From Rhizobium sp. NLR16a (GTDB lineage: Bacteria > Pseudomonadota > Alphaproteobacteria > Rhizobiales > Rhizobiaceae), in the NCBI RefSeq assembly GCF_017948245.1, contig NZ_CP072865.1:1885501-1949500 (forward strand): 64,000 nt of DNA, given 5' to 3'. The translations under genes were made by a program, and so were the position numbers. This document shows, one piece after another, positions 6,964 through 16,420 of this stretch. A model generated the notes under the pieces. The model worked only from the letters and a program-made list of their open reading frames with translations. It was not told the origin of the DNA and searched no databases. The number at the start of each line of letters is the position of its first letter. Position 1 is the first letter of the stretch.

Positions 6964-8340
6964 TCACGCATAAGCAAGCCTCGGATTGTCGACGAAGAAA
7001 TAGCCGAGCCGCTTGACCTTTGCCCGCATCAAAGCGGTTCCTCCGACCCCAAGCGCGCGATCAGCGTTCGGATAAAGACGGATTGACAGATTGGCGGTGT
7101 CGGAGCTGACTTGAACGGCGTCAGTCATAAGCCAATAGGTCTGCTGCTGCGCGTCGCCGATAAGGCCGCTCCATCCGCCTTCGTACAGAGCGCGACGGCC
7201 GTTCGCCCAAAGTTGCGGGACAAGCAGGGCGTCATTGCCCATGACCTCGATCTCGGCGATAGACCGTACCCACTGGCCGGTTTGCCCCACCACCGTGAAA
7301 TCGCCCGTGGTACCGATACCAAGCTGGTAATAAGCAGTCGCGCCCGTACCTACAGCGGTAATGTCGAAAATGCGCGTCTTGCCGCCAGTGTCTGGGTTAT
7401 CTTCCGACGAGAGAGCGAGCGTAGAGCTTCCGGTCCCGCCCTTCTGCGTCCTCATACCGGTCGGCGTTGAGCCCGTACCGTTGGCCGTCACGCCGCCGTT
7501 GCCCAGGAGCGTAGGATAGGGATACTTGTTGAGACCGGTATTCCACAGCTCCAGCGCATAGTTGCGCGCCGGGATAAGCAGATCCAGGATCTGATTGATC
7601 AGCCGGGCGCACTTGAGCGCGCCTTGCGTTCCAAGATGGATATAGTCCGACATGTTGGAACGATCGGTCCATCCGGTATTCGTCGGGTCGAGCGCGATGT
7701 CATAGTCAACCAGGATGGCTTTTGATTTCGGCAGGGTTGGCACCCATGCGCGGATAGCAGCATTGATGTAGGCGCGATTGATATTGTTGTCGGCACCGTT
7801 GAAGGCGTTGGCCGGATCATTCACCCAAGGAGGCATGGTGCCGATAACGCAGAACACACCTGCGTCCATCGCCATTTGCAGGGTCTCTTGGAAGTAGGCG
7901 AACGTTGCTGGCCCTGTTCCAGTACCAACGGAGTTATTCACCGATGGCCGGTAGAACATCATATCGGGATGCATCGGCAGAAGGTAATTAACCATCATTG
8001 CGCGATGGCTGGCCGCATTCGATCCGGAAATGGCCTGATTGGCGCCTGTCGTGTATCGGTCGCTCGACGGGCTGAAAGCCCCTGTATCGGCCGGCCAGTT
8101 GTCGTGTCGAAACCGCTGATGCATCATCAGAGCTAGGTTCAACTCGCCGGCGTTGGTCTGCCAGCAGTTCACCGTGCCTGGGTTTGCGCCCTCGATGCCG
8201 TGAGCGATCAGGCTGTCTCCGATCGTGCCAATCTTCGGATTGACGAACGTAGGGTAAGCATCTCCCCCGCCCTGACGGCGGGCAGCAACGCTATATCGCC
8301 CGATCGGCGAGAACAGCGGAGTAAAAGGAGAACTAAGCAC
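6964..8340 (-). CDS. SGNH/GDSL hydrolase, phage tail-associated
   Basis: A 458-residue protein. Block I of the SGNH fold is IGTIGDSLIAHG near residue 40, and a late IHLGTQG supplies the catalytic His (block V). A C-terminal beta-rich part follows from about residue 260. GDSL enzymes of this kind deacetylate or de-esterify surface polysaccharide; on phages they are often tail-spike or fibre enzymes. A GTG at 8340 or TTG at 8343 are the possible starts, both overlapping the end of the previous gene. It is the last gene of the late operon, after the lysis genes. Confidence 0.75.
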   Translation of the reverse strand: MLSSPFTPLFSPIGRYSVAARRQGGGDAYPTFVNPKIGTIGDSLIAHGIEGANPGTVNCWQTNAGELNLALMMHQRFRHDNWPADTGAFSPSSDRYTTGANQAISGSNAASHRAMMVNYLLPMHPDMMFYRPSVNNSVGTGTGPATFAYFQETLQMAMDAGVFCVIGTMPPWVNDPANAFNGADNNINRAYINAAIRAWVPTLPKSKAILVDYDIALDPTNTGWTDRSNMSDYIHLGTQGALKCARLINQILDLLIPARNYALELWNTGLNKYPYPTLLGNGGVTANGTGSTPTGMRTQKGGTGSSTLALSSEDNPDTGGKTRIFDITAVGTGATAYYQLGIGTTGDFTVVGQTGQWVRSIAEIEVMGNDALLVPQLWANGRRALYEGGWSGLIGDAQQQTYWLMTDAVQVSSDTANLSIRLYPNADRALGVGGTALMRAKVKRLGYFFVDNPRLAYA

Positions 8341-8596
8341 CAAAGACCCCGCACGTTTCGCCTGCGACGCGGCTGAAGCGGTATGTGCCTGGCGCGGTGA
8401 TGGCGATGGCGGGGCGGAAAGGCGTCAGCTCTCCAACGTCGGTATAGCCGCCGGCGTCGTCCTTCAGCGTGACGCGCACCCGGGCCTGAGACCCCAGAGC
8501 GCCCTTGATGCCGACGGTGACGGTGGAGCCGGACGCTACAACGAGATCAGCAGAATTGGCCGCGGTGGAGCCCACCGCGAGAAGTTCGGTTGCCAT
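8333..8596 (-). CDS. Small beta-rich phage protein
   Basis: An 87-residue protein of repeated beta patterns (STAANSADLVVASGSTVTVG and similar), Ala/Gly/Val-rich, without charge clusters. It looks like a small structural or decoration protein. The ATG at 8596 is chosen because the longer frame to 8716 has an unlike composition. It overlaps the start of the SGNH hydrolase gene, so the two may act together at the tail. Confidence 0.6.
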   Translation of the reverse strand: MATELLAVGSTAANSADLVVASGSTVTVGIKGALGSQARVRVTLKDDAGGYTDVGELTPFRPAIAITAPGTYRFSRVAGETCGVFGA

Positions 8597-8624
8597 GATG
8601 ATATCCAGGAGATTGGGAGAGGAA

Positions 8625-8933
8625 TTAGCCGCGCGTGGTGTGCCGCTGTGGTGAGTTCTCATAAAGGCGATCGAGGCGCTCATGCACGCCGTCGATTCGG
8701 TTGCCCACGCCCTCAATAGCGCGCAGCAATTGTGCGGTCTGCTCGGCCTGGCTGGTCTTGGTCGCGAATGTTTCTGCAGCGTGTAGCTTGTGCGCGGCGA
8801 GGTCGGCGCCGACCTTGTCGGCCTTGTCCTCGGCGACCTTCACCTTGGCCTCGACGCGAGCCCATACGCGCCAGCCGGCGCCGGCTAGCATGACGAAGAA
8901 GCCGACAACGGCCATTATCTCTGGTCCGGTCAT
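8625..8933 (-). CDS. DUF2730-like membrane/coiled-coil phage protein
   Basis: The N-terminus has one hydrophobic segment (IMAVVGFFVMLAGAGWRVW), followed by an Ala/Lys/Glu-rich coiled coil to about residue 80 and a basic end. This matches the layout of DUF2730-type phage proteins, found beside lysis genes in Mu-like and related phages. A role in lysis is possible, but the sequence does not prove it. The ATG overlaps the stop of the Rz1-like gene by four bases. Confidence 0.6.
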   Translation of the reverse strand: MTGPEIMAVVGFFVMLAGAGWRVWARVEAKVKVAEDKADKVGADLAAHKLHAAETFATKTSQAEQTAQLLRAIEGVGNRIDGVHERLDRLYENSPQRHTTRG

Positions 8934-9232
8934 GGCTTCGCCTCCAGACCGCCGTCGCGGTCAGCATAGAAATCGCGCAGCGCCAGATGCCGCCGGATGC
9001 ATGTCAGAAGCCGCTCGCGATCGGTGATCCAGAGCTTTTCTAGTTGGGCCTGCGTCAACGCCTTGTCGCCAAGGTCGACCGGGCCGAGGCAGCGCGCCGT
9101 TAATGTGCTGTCCGGCCGCACCAGTTTCGGTGGCGCGGGCGGCACGATCAGTCTATCGGACCTTGTTAATGCGGCGCACGCCGGGAGCACCGAGAGCAGT
9201 GCGGCCAGCATCAGGATCTTCGCCAGCTTCAC
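8930..9232 (-). CDS. Rz1-like outer-membrane spanin lipoprotein
   Basis: A 100-residue protein with a lipoprotein signal peptide whose lipobox is LPAC near residue 19, then a Pro-rich stretch (IVPPAPPKLVRPDS). Rz1-type o-spanins have the same two marks. The gene overlaps the i-spanin gene by 80 bases in another frame, the usual Rz/Rz1 arrangement. It would fuse inner and outer membranes in the last step of host lysis. It is longer than lambda Rz1 (60 aa). Confidence 0.75.
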   Translation of the reverse strand: MKLAKILMLAALLSVLPACAALTRSDRLIVPPAPPKLVRPDSTLTARCLGPVDLGDKALTQAQLEKLWITDRERLLTCIRRHLALRDFYADRDGGLEAKP

Positions 9233-9524
9233 GCTCGAGCTCCTTAATCTTCAATTCCAGGGATTCGTTTTCGGCTTGCATCTGGGCGATGCGTTCCGCC
9301 TCGCGGGCCTTGGCTGCGTTGTTCGCCGCGGCCTGCCGCTCGGTCTCAGCGTTGGCTGCCTCGGCGGCTGCGGCATGTTCCGCAGCAATGACGCCCTTAT
9401 AGTGCGCCTCGGCCCGGGCGTAGCCGCGGTGGTCGACGTAGGCATAAGCGGCCAGCAGAAGCGCGAGCGCGGCCAGCGCGCCGACTACGCGGCGGCCGAT
9501 GGGTCTCAAGAAGAACGCGATCAT
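9153..9524 (-). CDS. Rz-like inner-membrane spanin
   Basis: This 123-residue protein has one N-terminal transmembrane helix (VVGALAALALLLAAYAYV) followed by a long periplasmic coiled coil of Ala, Glu, Arg and Asn residues. That is the i-spanin pattern. Its 3' end overlaps the lipoprotein gene, and its start overlaps the stop of the lysozyme gene by four bases. It is expected to pair with the lipoprotein to bridge the periplasm. Confidence 0.75.
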   Translation of the reverse strand: MIAFFLRPIGRRVVGALAALALLLAAYAYVDHRGYARAEAHYKGVIAAEHAAAAEAANAETERQAAANNAAKAREAERIAQMQAENESLELKIKELEREAGEDPDAGRTALGAPGVRRINKVR

Positions 9525-10117
9525 TGCGACAGCCCCGACACGCAGATTTCAGCCTCGCCGGCCCGCTGGGCATCACCCATCTCGCGGCGCTTCACCAGGC
9601 CCTGCACGACATGGCCACCGGCCTTGTTCCACGCGGTCTGGGCTTCGCATGCCTCGCGATAGCGGCCCTGCACCGCCAGGCGCGCCGCGGTCGAGTTGAC
9701 CATGCCGGACACGCCGAAGTTATAAGCGCCGGAGATCATCGCTGCCTGCACGCCGATCGGGAAGCGGGTGAAACCCTTGATCTGCTTCGTCAGCGGCCCG
9801 TAATAGTCGCGCTTGACGCGGGCCTCGAGGATGGCCTCGCACTCGGCGGACGTGAAGCTCATGCCGGGCTTGACCGGCTTGCCGTCGATCTGCGTTTCGC
9901 CGTGGCAGATGTCCCAGATCTTGGCGTAAGGATCCCAGTGCGATTTGAGCACCAGGCCCTCCCACGGCTTGATCAGCGTTTCCGTGGCGAGGATGACGGC
10001 GGCCGGGCGCTCCGGTTCGGCGAAATATGACTGGCCGCCAGCCAGCACGGCCGCGAACATGGCGCCGGCAATGGCAGCCTTGCCGCGCTTCGTCGCGACA
10101 ATCTTATTTATCGGCAA
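9521..10117 (-). CDS. SAR-type GH24 lysozyme (endolysin)
   Basis: The T4-type catalytic region is visible: WEGLVLKSHWDPYAKIWDIC followed by HGET, giving the Glu, Asp and Thr of the GH24 triad. A weakly hydrophobic Gly/Ala-rich N-terminal helix (GKAAIAGAMFAAVLAGG) fits a signal-arrest-release anchor, so export may not need a holin pore. The TTG at 10117 has AGGAGG seven bases upstream and is preferred to the longer frame to 10156. Length is 198 residues. It overlaps the end of the holin-like gene. Confidence 0.85.
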   Translation of the reverse strand: MPINKIVATKRGKAAIAGAMFAAVLAGGQSYFAEPERPAAVILATETLIKPWEGLVLKSHWDPYAKIWDICHGETQIDGKPVKPGMSFTSAECEAILEARVKRDYYGPLTKQIKGFTRFPIGVQAAMISGAYNFGVSGMVNSTAARLAVQGRYREACEAQTAWNKAGGHVVQGLVKRREMGDAQRAGEAEICVSGLSQ

Positions 10118-10355
10118 CTGGTGCCTCCTTGTTCTGGATGAGCAGGCGCGCGACATACGCGCCGACGAGCAGCGCGAGCGTCAGCCACCACGGCAGGTAG
10201 TCGGAGACGACCGGCACGACGTTGAGGATGATGTCGGCAAGCATCGCCAGCTCGATGAGACGAAGCGACCAGGCGCGCTTGAGTGTGCTGGCCGCATCGG
10301 GTATGAGCACGCGCGCGACAACGTCACGCGCGCCTGAGTAAAGCGTGCGAAGCAA
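10104..10355 (-). CDS. Holin-like small membrane protein
   Basis: An 83-residue protein with two hydrophobic segments (about residues 33-50 and 56-72) separated by SDYLPWW, and a charged tail ending in a Lys/Asp sequence. Size, topology and place just upstream of the lysozyme fit a phage holin or pinholin. No specific holin family is recognised, so the name rests on context. Confidence 0.6.
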   Translation of the reverse strand: MLRTLYSGARDVVARVLIPDAASTLKRAWSLRLIELAMLADIILNVVPVVSDYLPWWLTLALLVGAYVARLLIQNKEAPVADK

Positions 10356-10381
10356 TGGTGGGCTCCGATTTTGGGAGTGGG

Positions 10382-10885
10382 TTAGACCCGCTTGAGGCCG
10401 ATCTGGAAACTGTAGTGGTGGTTCCGACCGTCGTAGGCCCGGTTAACCCAGCCGAACCACAGCTTGACGTAGAAGCTGGCGGCGAGCGGCTGGTCACGCT
10501 TGAAGCAGAAGAACGGAACGCCAGCCGCCGTCTTCATCAGATAAAGCTGCTGGTTTGGATCCAGGCTGAGCCGCGCTTGGACAATGGCAGACCCGGCCGC
10601 AGGCATGCCGAGCACTGTCGACTGCCAGCCGTGGGCCGGGTTTCGACAGATCCAACATGTGCGTTGCCACCAGAGGCGCCAGCCGCGGAGACCGGCTCTG
10701 TATCCCCTCACCCGCTGCGTTACGCCACCGTCGAGATCGGCATCGAGCGTTGAAAACCACTGCAGCACACCAGGCAGGCGTGGGCCGGTCAGAAGCGACA
10801 ACCCAGCAAGTGCCGGCGCCAAAAGATAGGACAGCAGCACGAACGCGAGATTGATCGGGAAATAGGCCAGGTAGCGAAGGATCAT
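10382..10885 (-). CDS. Phage membrane protein, DUF7338-like
   Basis: A 167-residue protein with a strong N-terminal hydrophobic region (residues 1-35, two possible helices) and a soluble Trp/Arg-rich part with CWICRNP, an N-rich stretch, and a KLWFGWVNR motif near the end. Similar proteins occur between tail and lysis genes of alphaproteobacterial siphophages. Function unknown. It overlaps the upstream gene by four bases. Confidence 0.6.
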   Translation of the reverse strand: MILRYLAYFPINLAFVLLSYLLAPALAGLSLLTGPRLPGVLQWFSTLDADLDGGVTQRVRGYRAGLRGWRLWWQRTCWICRNPAHGWQSTVLGMPAAGSAIVQARLSLDPNQQLYLMKTAAGVPFFCFKRDQPLAASFYVKLWFGWVNRAYDGRNHHYSFQIGLKRV

Positions 10886-11238
10886 AGTTGGGCCGCCGCA
10901 ACGAAGAAACCGTCGATCTGCTGCGGAGTGAATCCCATGGCGGCAAAGCCTGCCGCCATCATCGGCTCCGTCCGAACGAAAGTGCCGGAATACTCATAGG
11001 CGATCTGTACATCACGCGGCTGCTGCGCCACCCATGCATCCACGCTATCGAGCAACCCTGCCGCCAGGAGTTGAAGCTTGAACTGGCGTGCCGACACCGA
11101 TACCGCCGGCAGGGGCTTGTAGTGATGGGCAAGCACCGCAGGATCATCGTTCGCCAGAAATTCCTCAGCGAAGCCTTCCTGAGGTTGCTCAAACAGTCCA
11201 GCGATCTCGCCATCGGCACTTCGTGTAACATAAGGCAT
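10882..11238 (-). CDS. Tail-fibre assembly-like protein
   Basis: The 118-residue product starts MPYVTRSADGEIAGLFEQPQ and continues with a helical part that reads like small chaperone-type proteins found straight after tail fibre genes. The ATG at 11238 overlaps the last base of the fibre stop codon region. An alternative start at 11256 is less likely. The name is by position and general resemblance. Confidence 0.5.
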   Translation of the reverse strand: MPYVTRSADGEIAGLFEQPQEGFAEEFLANDDPAVLAHHYKPLPAVSVSARQFKLQLLAAGLLDSVDAWVAQQPRDVQIAYEYSGTFVRTEPMMAAGFAAMGFTPQQIDGFFVAAAQL

Positions 11239-12380
11239 TATGCGACCCTCTTGCATGGGAAATAGAACCCGTCATTCCAGACCCAAATGGTGCCGGAAGC
11301 GCCAGCGACATATCTGACCTGCTTGCTCGTGTTCGTGAAGACGTCTCCTCCCCCGACTGCAAAGCCGCTGGCAACCTGAATAGTGCCAACGCTACCGCCT
11401 GAGTCGTTGCCGCCGGCGACAAGGACGCCCTTGGCGGGGTCGTGGACCAGAGCCGAGTTGGTGGTCGCCGCGGAGGAAAACATGAGTCGGAGCTTAGCTT
11501 TGACCCTAGCGCCATTTGGCACCGTGATGGCCAAGAGCGCTGATGTAGTCGAGATAGCAATGTTCGTTGCTTCTCTGATGGGCGTCGTAAACGTATACTC
11601 GCCGCTGGGCTCCATCGTGAACTCTCGAATATTCGAGCTGGCGTCAGTCAGCGCAACGCCGATCGGCGTAAGGACATCATAGCCGGTCAGCAGCGACAAG
11701 CTTACGCCGCCCACAGTGGCAGAAGTCGAAAGCACCACCTCACCCGTCCCGTCCGACTGCTTGCGCAGCGCGTAGACGAAATAAGTGGCATTGGCAGCTT
11801 TGGTGCCAGTGTCCAGGCCGCCGCCATTGCCGGCCACCCAAGTGCCGTTGATATTTTTTGTCAGAGTGCCAGCCGAAATCGCCACCTTGCTCAGCGCCTT
11901 GACTTTGAAGGCAGCGATATCGAGATGCGTCAGCGGCGTCGAGCCGTTTGGCAAGACAATGCCGCCTTCGACAAAGTCCGGACCGAGCAGCGGCGCGAGA
12001 AAGGTGCTCAAGGCGGTGAGGGTCAGGCTCTTCGTGCCGCCCGCCGCGCTATCCCAAATGCCCAGTTTGTCGGCGCCGACGGGAGTTGTCTTTGCCGTCG
12101 CTGCATTGATCGATGCGCCGAGACCACTGAAGGTAACGACATTCGTTGCGGTATCGACAGCCAGCAGCAGAATGTCGTCAGCTCCATCGTAGAAATATAG
12201 CTGCAACTGCCCTGCTATGGCCGTGGAAACCCATGACGTCCCGGCGACCGCATAAGACGGCCGGGTAGCGCCGGAGTTGCCGCTGAGAAGGGCCTGAAGG
12301 CTATCATCCATGCGCGTCGCCATGAGTGTCGGCGAGGCTGGGCCGGTCGTCGGCACACTAAAATCTGTTGGCTGGCTCAT
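11238..12380 (-). CDS. Tail fibre / receptor-binding protein
   Basis: A 380-residue beta-rich protein, low in Cys and high in Ala, Thr, Ser, Val and Gly, as phage fibres are. The N-terminus (SQPTDFSVPTTGPASPTLMA) may attach to the tail tip. The C-terminal part ends IWVWNDGFYFPCKRVA. It follows the J-like gene with a four-base overlap. It probably reaches host surface structures together with the SGNH hydrolase. Confidence 0.65.
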   Translation of the reverse strand: MSQPTDFSVPTTGPASPTLMATRMDDSLQALLSGNSGATRPSYAVAGTSWVSTAIAGQLQLYFYDGADDILLLAVDTATNVVTFSGLGASINAATAKTTPVGADKLGIWDSAAGGTKSLTLTALSTFLAPLLGPDFVEGGIVLPNGSTPLTHLDIAAFKVKALSKVAISAGTLTKNINGTWVAGNGGGLDTGTKAANATYFVYALRKQSDGTGEVVLSTSATVGGVSLSLLTGYDVLTPIGVALTDASSNIREFTMEPSGEYTFTTPIREATNIAISTTSALLAITVPNGARVKAKLRLMFSSAATTNSALVHDPAKGVLVAGGNDSGGSVGTIQVASGFAVGGGDVFTNTSKQVRYVAGASGTIWVWNDGFYFPCKRVA

Positions 12381-15300
12381 TGAACGTATCCATATCCTTT
12401 CGCCACGTAGTCAAAGGTTCGCACAACCGGCGCCCCAGATGAATTGCGGAAGATGATCGTGAAACCAGCTGCGGTCTTGCTGGTGATTTGGTAGTAGTCG
12501 CCGGTCTGCATGTCTTGCGCGACGATCGCGATGCCGCTCAGCACGTAATAGGCGGGCGAGAAGTTTATCGTGCGCCCAGAGGTTGGCACCAACAAATCGT
12601 TTTCGGCGATGACGCGGTCAGGCATATCGACCGTCACACCCAACGAGTGGACAATCGGCGTGACGTCAAACTGGAATGACTGCAGCTTCGCCCTGAAGCG
12701 ATAAGCTCGCGCAGACACATCGGACGTCACCAATTCAGCCCAGTCCGACCATGCCGGCGCCCCAGTCGGATCGTCATTGGTCAATGAGACCTCAACGCGA
12801 ACGTTCCACAACGAATCCGATGCTAGGCCGAAGAATTCGGGCACATCAAACCAATCCGGCCGATCGAAGAGATTGAGACTGGAAACCACGCCGGACGCGC
12901 CAACTGCGGCCGTTAGGCGAGATGTGTAAACCTCGCCGAGATCGATGATGTCGGCGAAATCGTAAATGCCATCCGCCTCATATCCTGTCGTAGACAGGAA
13001 GTAGTCGGTGACTGAAAACCAGTCGACGAGATCGAAGACGTTCGACGCGGTATCGAGCATCAACCCGCCGCCAGCGGCGATAACACCGGACTTGTTGCCC
13101 AGGAAATCAGGATCTTCCTGCAGCACCTCTGCCGCGTTGAAAGCGGTCAGCGGATTGACAGTGCTGACAACAATGGCCGCATTCAGTGACATCAGGCCGG
13201 CATAGTTGACGGCCTTGATCAGATAGGTGCCCACCATGGCGGGAACCTGCGTCTGCGATCCGATGACATTCGTGCGCAATTGCGCTGCCGTTTGCCAGGT
13301 GACACCGGTGACGGCCGGAGAGAACCGTATTTCACTATGCGAGAGCGCCTGATCTGCCTGCAGCGTCCACTGCAGCATTGCGATGTCGCCGTTGATGGCG
13401 ACGCGGAAGTCTTCAATGTCCGCCGGGTTGTTGGCGAAGATCGCGCAAATGAACGACGAAGTGAGAAAGTCCGACAACTCGCCATTGGCAAAAACCGCCC
13501 TTATGCGGACGTCATAGACACCCGTCGCGAGATCGACGAGGCGGATTGCCGGCGCGCTAACGCTCGATGTCGTGATCCACTGCGTATCGCCGTTGGCTCG
13601 ATATTGCACGATGTAAGATGCAGCAGCTCCCGCGTCCGGCGCCTGCCACGCCATATCGATCGCTGACGTAGCCGGCGCAGTCGTCCAGACCGTCTCGACA
13701 TAAGAGAATCCGCTCGGCGCCGAGGCCCGATAATCCGGAACCGGGGCAATGCCCGTTTCGAACTCAGGGATGTCCCCTTTATCTGCGTCCATGATGGCCG
13801 GCGCGTCATCGACGAGTTCCAGACGCGCAGAAAGATCTTGCCTCGCCGTGATGCTCTTGACGCGCAGAACGACGCTTTCAAATCCATTCTCGCCAAACAT
13901 CGCGAGATCGCCTGGCGCCGGCAAATCACCGGCATCTGAAAACTGGAACGAGTTGAACTCGCCGTCGACGCCTGTAATCGTTCTGATGATAGACGAGCCA
14001 TCAGCGCCGCGAAAGCGCATCGAATAGGTCTTGCCGGCCTGCATCGTCAGCAGATCGTCAATCACAACGCCATCGGGCGAGGATGTGACTGACCGCACCC
14101 GCGCCGCACCCGCGCCCCAGAGCACGACATCATGGTTTACGCGGACACGGTCGCCCCTGGTGCAGACCAGATGTTCAAAGTCTGTGTCGAGCGAATAGGT
14201 CTCCCGTTGCAGCCGAAGCTGCGCCAGGTGATAGCGCCCGTGTTTCCAGATCAAATCCTTGTCCGTAACGCCGGAGAAATCGATCCCTTCGAACTTGGTG
14301 GCGTTGTCCTCGTCATATCCGTCGTCATAGACAACCCGCTCATCGTTCAGGTAGCTGTTGTCGCGGTTGATGAACTTGACGCGGAAGCCGTGCGGCAGAT
14401 CCGTGTAGGCCCGCACCGAAGAGAAGTTGGCGGAGTTCCGTGGCGTGAAATGCTGCACGATCGGCGAGTCGGCTATATCCCAGACAACTCCCCACCGCCC
14501 GTCGCGGAAAGTGACCGCAGCTCGGCCGGCGGCCGCGATTTCCGTCAATCGTTCGTAGACAGATTTCTGGTCGGTCGCCACAAGATCGAAGGTGAAGCCG
14601 TTCGTCTCGCAGTACGCATGCCAGTCTTGCAGGCTGACGATGTCTATCGAGCTCCCGTCGACGGGTCGCGCGTTCGCATTGCCCTGCAACACCTGCCGGA
14701 AGTGATCGGCTGGGTTGCGAGTTACCTGCCCGGATGACCAGGTAACACCATTCCATGACCGGATTTTCGGGCTGGCGATGCAGTTCAGTGTGTTGACAGT
14801 GCCGTTGAGCTGACCGGTCGCCTTGATCCGCATCGCGATCAACGTCAGAGGCTTCGAGAAGCTGACCACCGGCTCATTGCGCCGGCCCCGCACGGCAGTC
14901 CAATAGACGGTCTCGGAAACGGTGTCCTTGCCGCTGTAATCGGAAGACGATTTGCTCAGCCGGACATCATACTTGCCGCGGGTGACCGTCTTCTTCAGCG
15001 TCCGGCGCAATGCCTGGGGCGAGTTCGACGTCAGGTCGAAGGTGCCGAAGGAGAGCCATGTGCTACTGGTCGAAAGCTTGTATTGAACTTCGATGGTAAC
15101 GGTATAGTTGACGCGATTGCCGTTGGATGACTTGTACCGATAGATGCCGCTCGGCGCGCTAACATCCACAGAGATCTCATCAATGTTGTCTGCTGTCGTG
15201 CGCTGCACCCAACCCGCCTCGGCATCCAGAACGACAGAGACGTCCTCCTGATAAACCGGCTTCGTGTAAAGCGTTGGCGGCGTAACCGTATGGTCCTCGA

Positions 15301-16021
15301 GGATCTGGTATTGGACATCCTCGAATTTCGAGATCGCGGTCTCGCCGATCTTCAGGTCTGACACGGCGATCGGACCATAGCCGACCACAAACAGCATACG
15401 CAGATACTGATCGTCTCCGACCAGTTCCGTATACGCGCCGGCAGCGTATGGCGGCGAGATCCGGTGCGTGCCGAAGATCTCCGGGATCGCGCCATATTGC
15501 GCCGCCTGGTTCTGCGCCCCGCCGATCGAATAAAGCGTGGTCGTGTTCGGGAGGGAATCTGGCTTGGCGACCGGAAACAAAGCATTGATGATCAGGCTGC
15601 CGGCCAGCGATATGCCGGCGCCTATAAGGCCGGTTGCCACACTGGCTGCCGTAGAGCCAGCAGCAAGGCCAAGAACGCTCGTCGCGAGCCATGGTGCAAC
15701 AACTGCGGCGAAGATGGCAACGACGAGCCCGGCAATCGCGCGGAGGGCGCCCTTCCCAGGAACCTTCACTATCGTAACCGAAGCGCCCGGCTTGACGCGG
15801 ACGCGGCGCCAGTTCTTTTGCTCGATGGAGTTCCCATTGATCGCAATGTAGAGCCTGCTCGGCTCAATATCACAGCGCTCGATGATCTCTTCAATCGAGA
15901 GGCCGGCCGGAAGGCTGATGTGCTCTCGTCCCGAGCGCAGCGGAGATCGACGCAGATAAACGTCTACGCTTTCGCCAGGCGCAATGATTTCAACAGGCGC
16001 CGTTGTCGGTACAAGCTGCAT
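12377..16021 (-). CDS. Tail tip/host specificity protein (lambda gpJ-like)
   Basis: The 1214-residue length matches lambda J (1132 aa). The first 80 residues form a small ubiquitin-like fold followed by two hydrophobic Gly/Ala-rich segments (about residues 85-150), as in J-like proteins that take in the gpI-type region. The middle is the baseplate hub. A fibronectin type III-like domain lies at about 760-855, and the C-terminus would bind the receptor. It follows the NlpC/P60 (gpK-like) gene, the lambda order. Confidence 0.85.
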   Translation of the reverse strand: MQLVPTTAPVEIIAPGESVDVYLRRSPLRSGREHISLPAGLSIEEIIERCDIEPSRLYIAINGNSIEQKNWRRVRVKPGASVTIVKVPGKGALRAIAGLVVAIFAAVVAPWLATSVLGLAAGSTAASVATGLIGAGISLAGSLIINALFPVAKPDSLPNTTTLYSIGGAQNQAAQYGAIPEIFGTHRISPPYAAGAYTELVGDDQYLRMLFVVGYGPIAVSDLKIGETAISKFEDVQYQILEDHTVTPPTLYTKPVYQEDVSVVLDAEAGWVQRTTADNIDEISVDVSAPSGIYRYKSSNGNRVNYTVTIEVQYKLSTSSTWLSFGTFDLTSNSPQALRRTLKKTVTRGKYDVRLSKSSSDYSGKDTVSETVYWTAVRGRRNEPVVSFSKPLTLIAMRIKATGQLNGTVNTLNCIASPKIRSWNGVTWSSGQVTRNPADHFRQVLQGNANARPVDGSSIDIVSLQDWHAYCETNGFTFDLVATDQKSVYERLTEIAAAGRAAVTFRDGRWGVVWDIADSPIVQHFTPRNSANFSSVRAYTDLPHGFRVKFINRDNSYLNDERVVYDDGYDEDNATKFEGIDFSGVTDKDLIWKHGRYHLAQLRLQRETYSLDTDFEHLVCTRGDRVRVNHDVVLWGAGAARVRSVTSSPDGVVIDDLLTMQAGKTYSMRFRGADGSSIIRTITGVDGEFNSFQFSDAGDLPAPGDLAMFGENGFESVVLRVKSITARQDLSARLELVDDAPAIMDADKGDIPEFETGIAPVPDYRASAPSGFSYVETVWTTAPATSAIDMAWQAPDAGAAASYIVQYRANGDTQWITTSSVSAPAIRLVDLATGVYDVRIRAVFANGELSDFLTSSFICAIFANNPADIEDFRVAINGDIAMLQWTLQADQALSHSEIRFSPAVTGVTWQTAAQLRTNVIGSQTQVPAMVGTYLIKAVNYAGLMSLNAAIVVSTVNPLTAFNAAEVLQEDPDFLGNKSGVIAAGGGLMLDTASNVFDLVDWFSVTDYFLSTTGYEADGIYDFADIIDLGEVYTSRLTAAVGASGVVSSLNLFDRPDWFDVPEFFGLASDSLWNVRVEVSLTNDDPTGAPAWSDWAELVTSDVSARAYRFRAKLQSFQFDVTPIVHSLGVTVDMPDRVIAENDLLVPTSGRTINFSPAYYVLSGIAIVAQDMQTGDYYQITSKTAAGFTIIFRNSSGAPVVRTFDYVAKGYGYVQ

Positions 16022-16030
16022 GGATCTGCC

Positions 16031-16420
16031 TTATTGGTTGAGGCGGTAGAATCCGGAAATCCGGTTTCGCCAGCGCATGTCGCCGATTCGGTCGATGACT
16101 GAGGGATGCGGCCCCTCGCTGTGGAGCACGAGGCCATGCCCAAGGAACACGCCGACGTGGCTGTCGTGGCGCCCTGCCCGCATCAGCACGCAATCGCCAA
16201 TCTTCGGGACATCAACTGGATGCCAGTGTTTCTCACGCTCCTCGGCGACCAGTGGGCTGATGGCGCTGCGGTGAAACTCGCGAGCGTCCATTTCCGCCGA
16301 GTAGGACGGAACTGATGTCCCGAGCACGTCCCGATAATAAAGAAAAAGGACACCCCAGCAGTCCGCGCCGGTGTAGTCGCGCCCATGGGGCACGTAAGGA
16401 ATTCCGATGAAGCGTTCCAT
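16031..16420 (-). CDS. NlpC/P60-type tail peptidase (gpK-like)
   Basis: A 129-residue cysteine peptidase domain: ADCWGVLF carries the nucleophile Cys, DSHVGVFLG the catalytic His, and VLHSEG the third polar residue. It probably cuts peptidoglycan stem peptides during entry or tail assembly. It lacks the extra JAB domain of lambda gpK. It starts at the last base of the upstream gene's stop region. Confidence 0.85.
   Translation of the reverse strand: MERFIGIPYVPHGRDYTGADCWGVLFLYYRDVLGTSVPSYSAEMDAREFHRSAISPLVAEEREKHWHPVDVPKIGDCVLMRAGRHDSHVGVFLGHGLVLHSEGPHPSVIDRIGDMRWRNRISGFYRLNQ

Noticed and set aside
15464..16102. 212-residue plus-strand frame in the J-like gene
   Set aside because: Antisense to the N-terminus of the tail tip gene in high-GC DNA; no domain pattern and no RBS.
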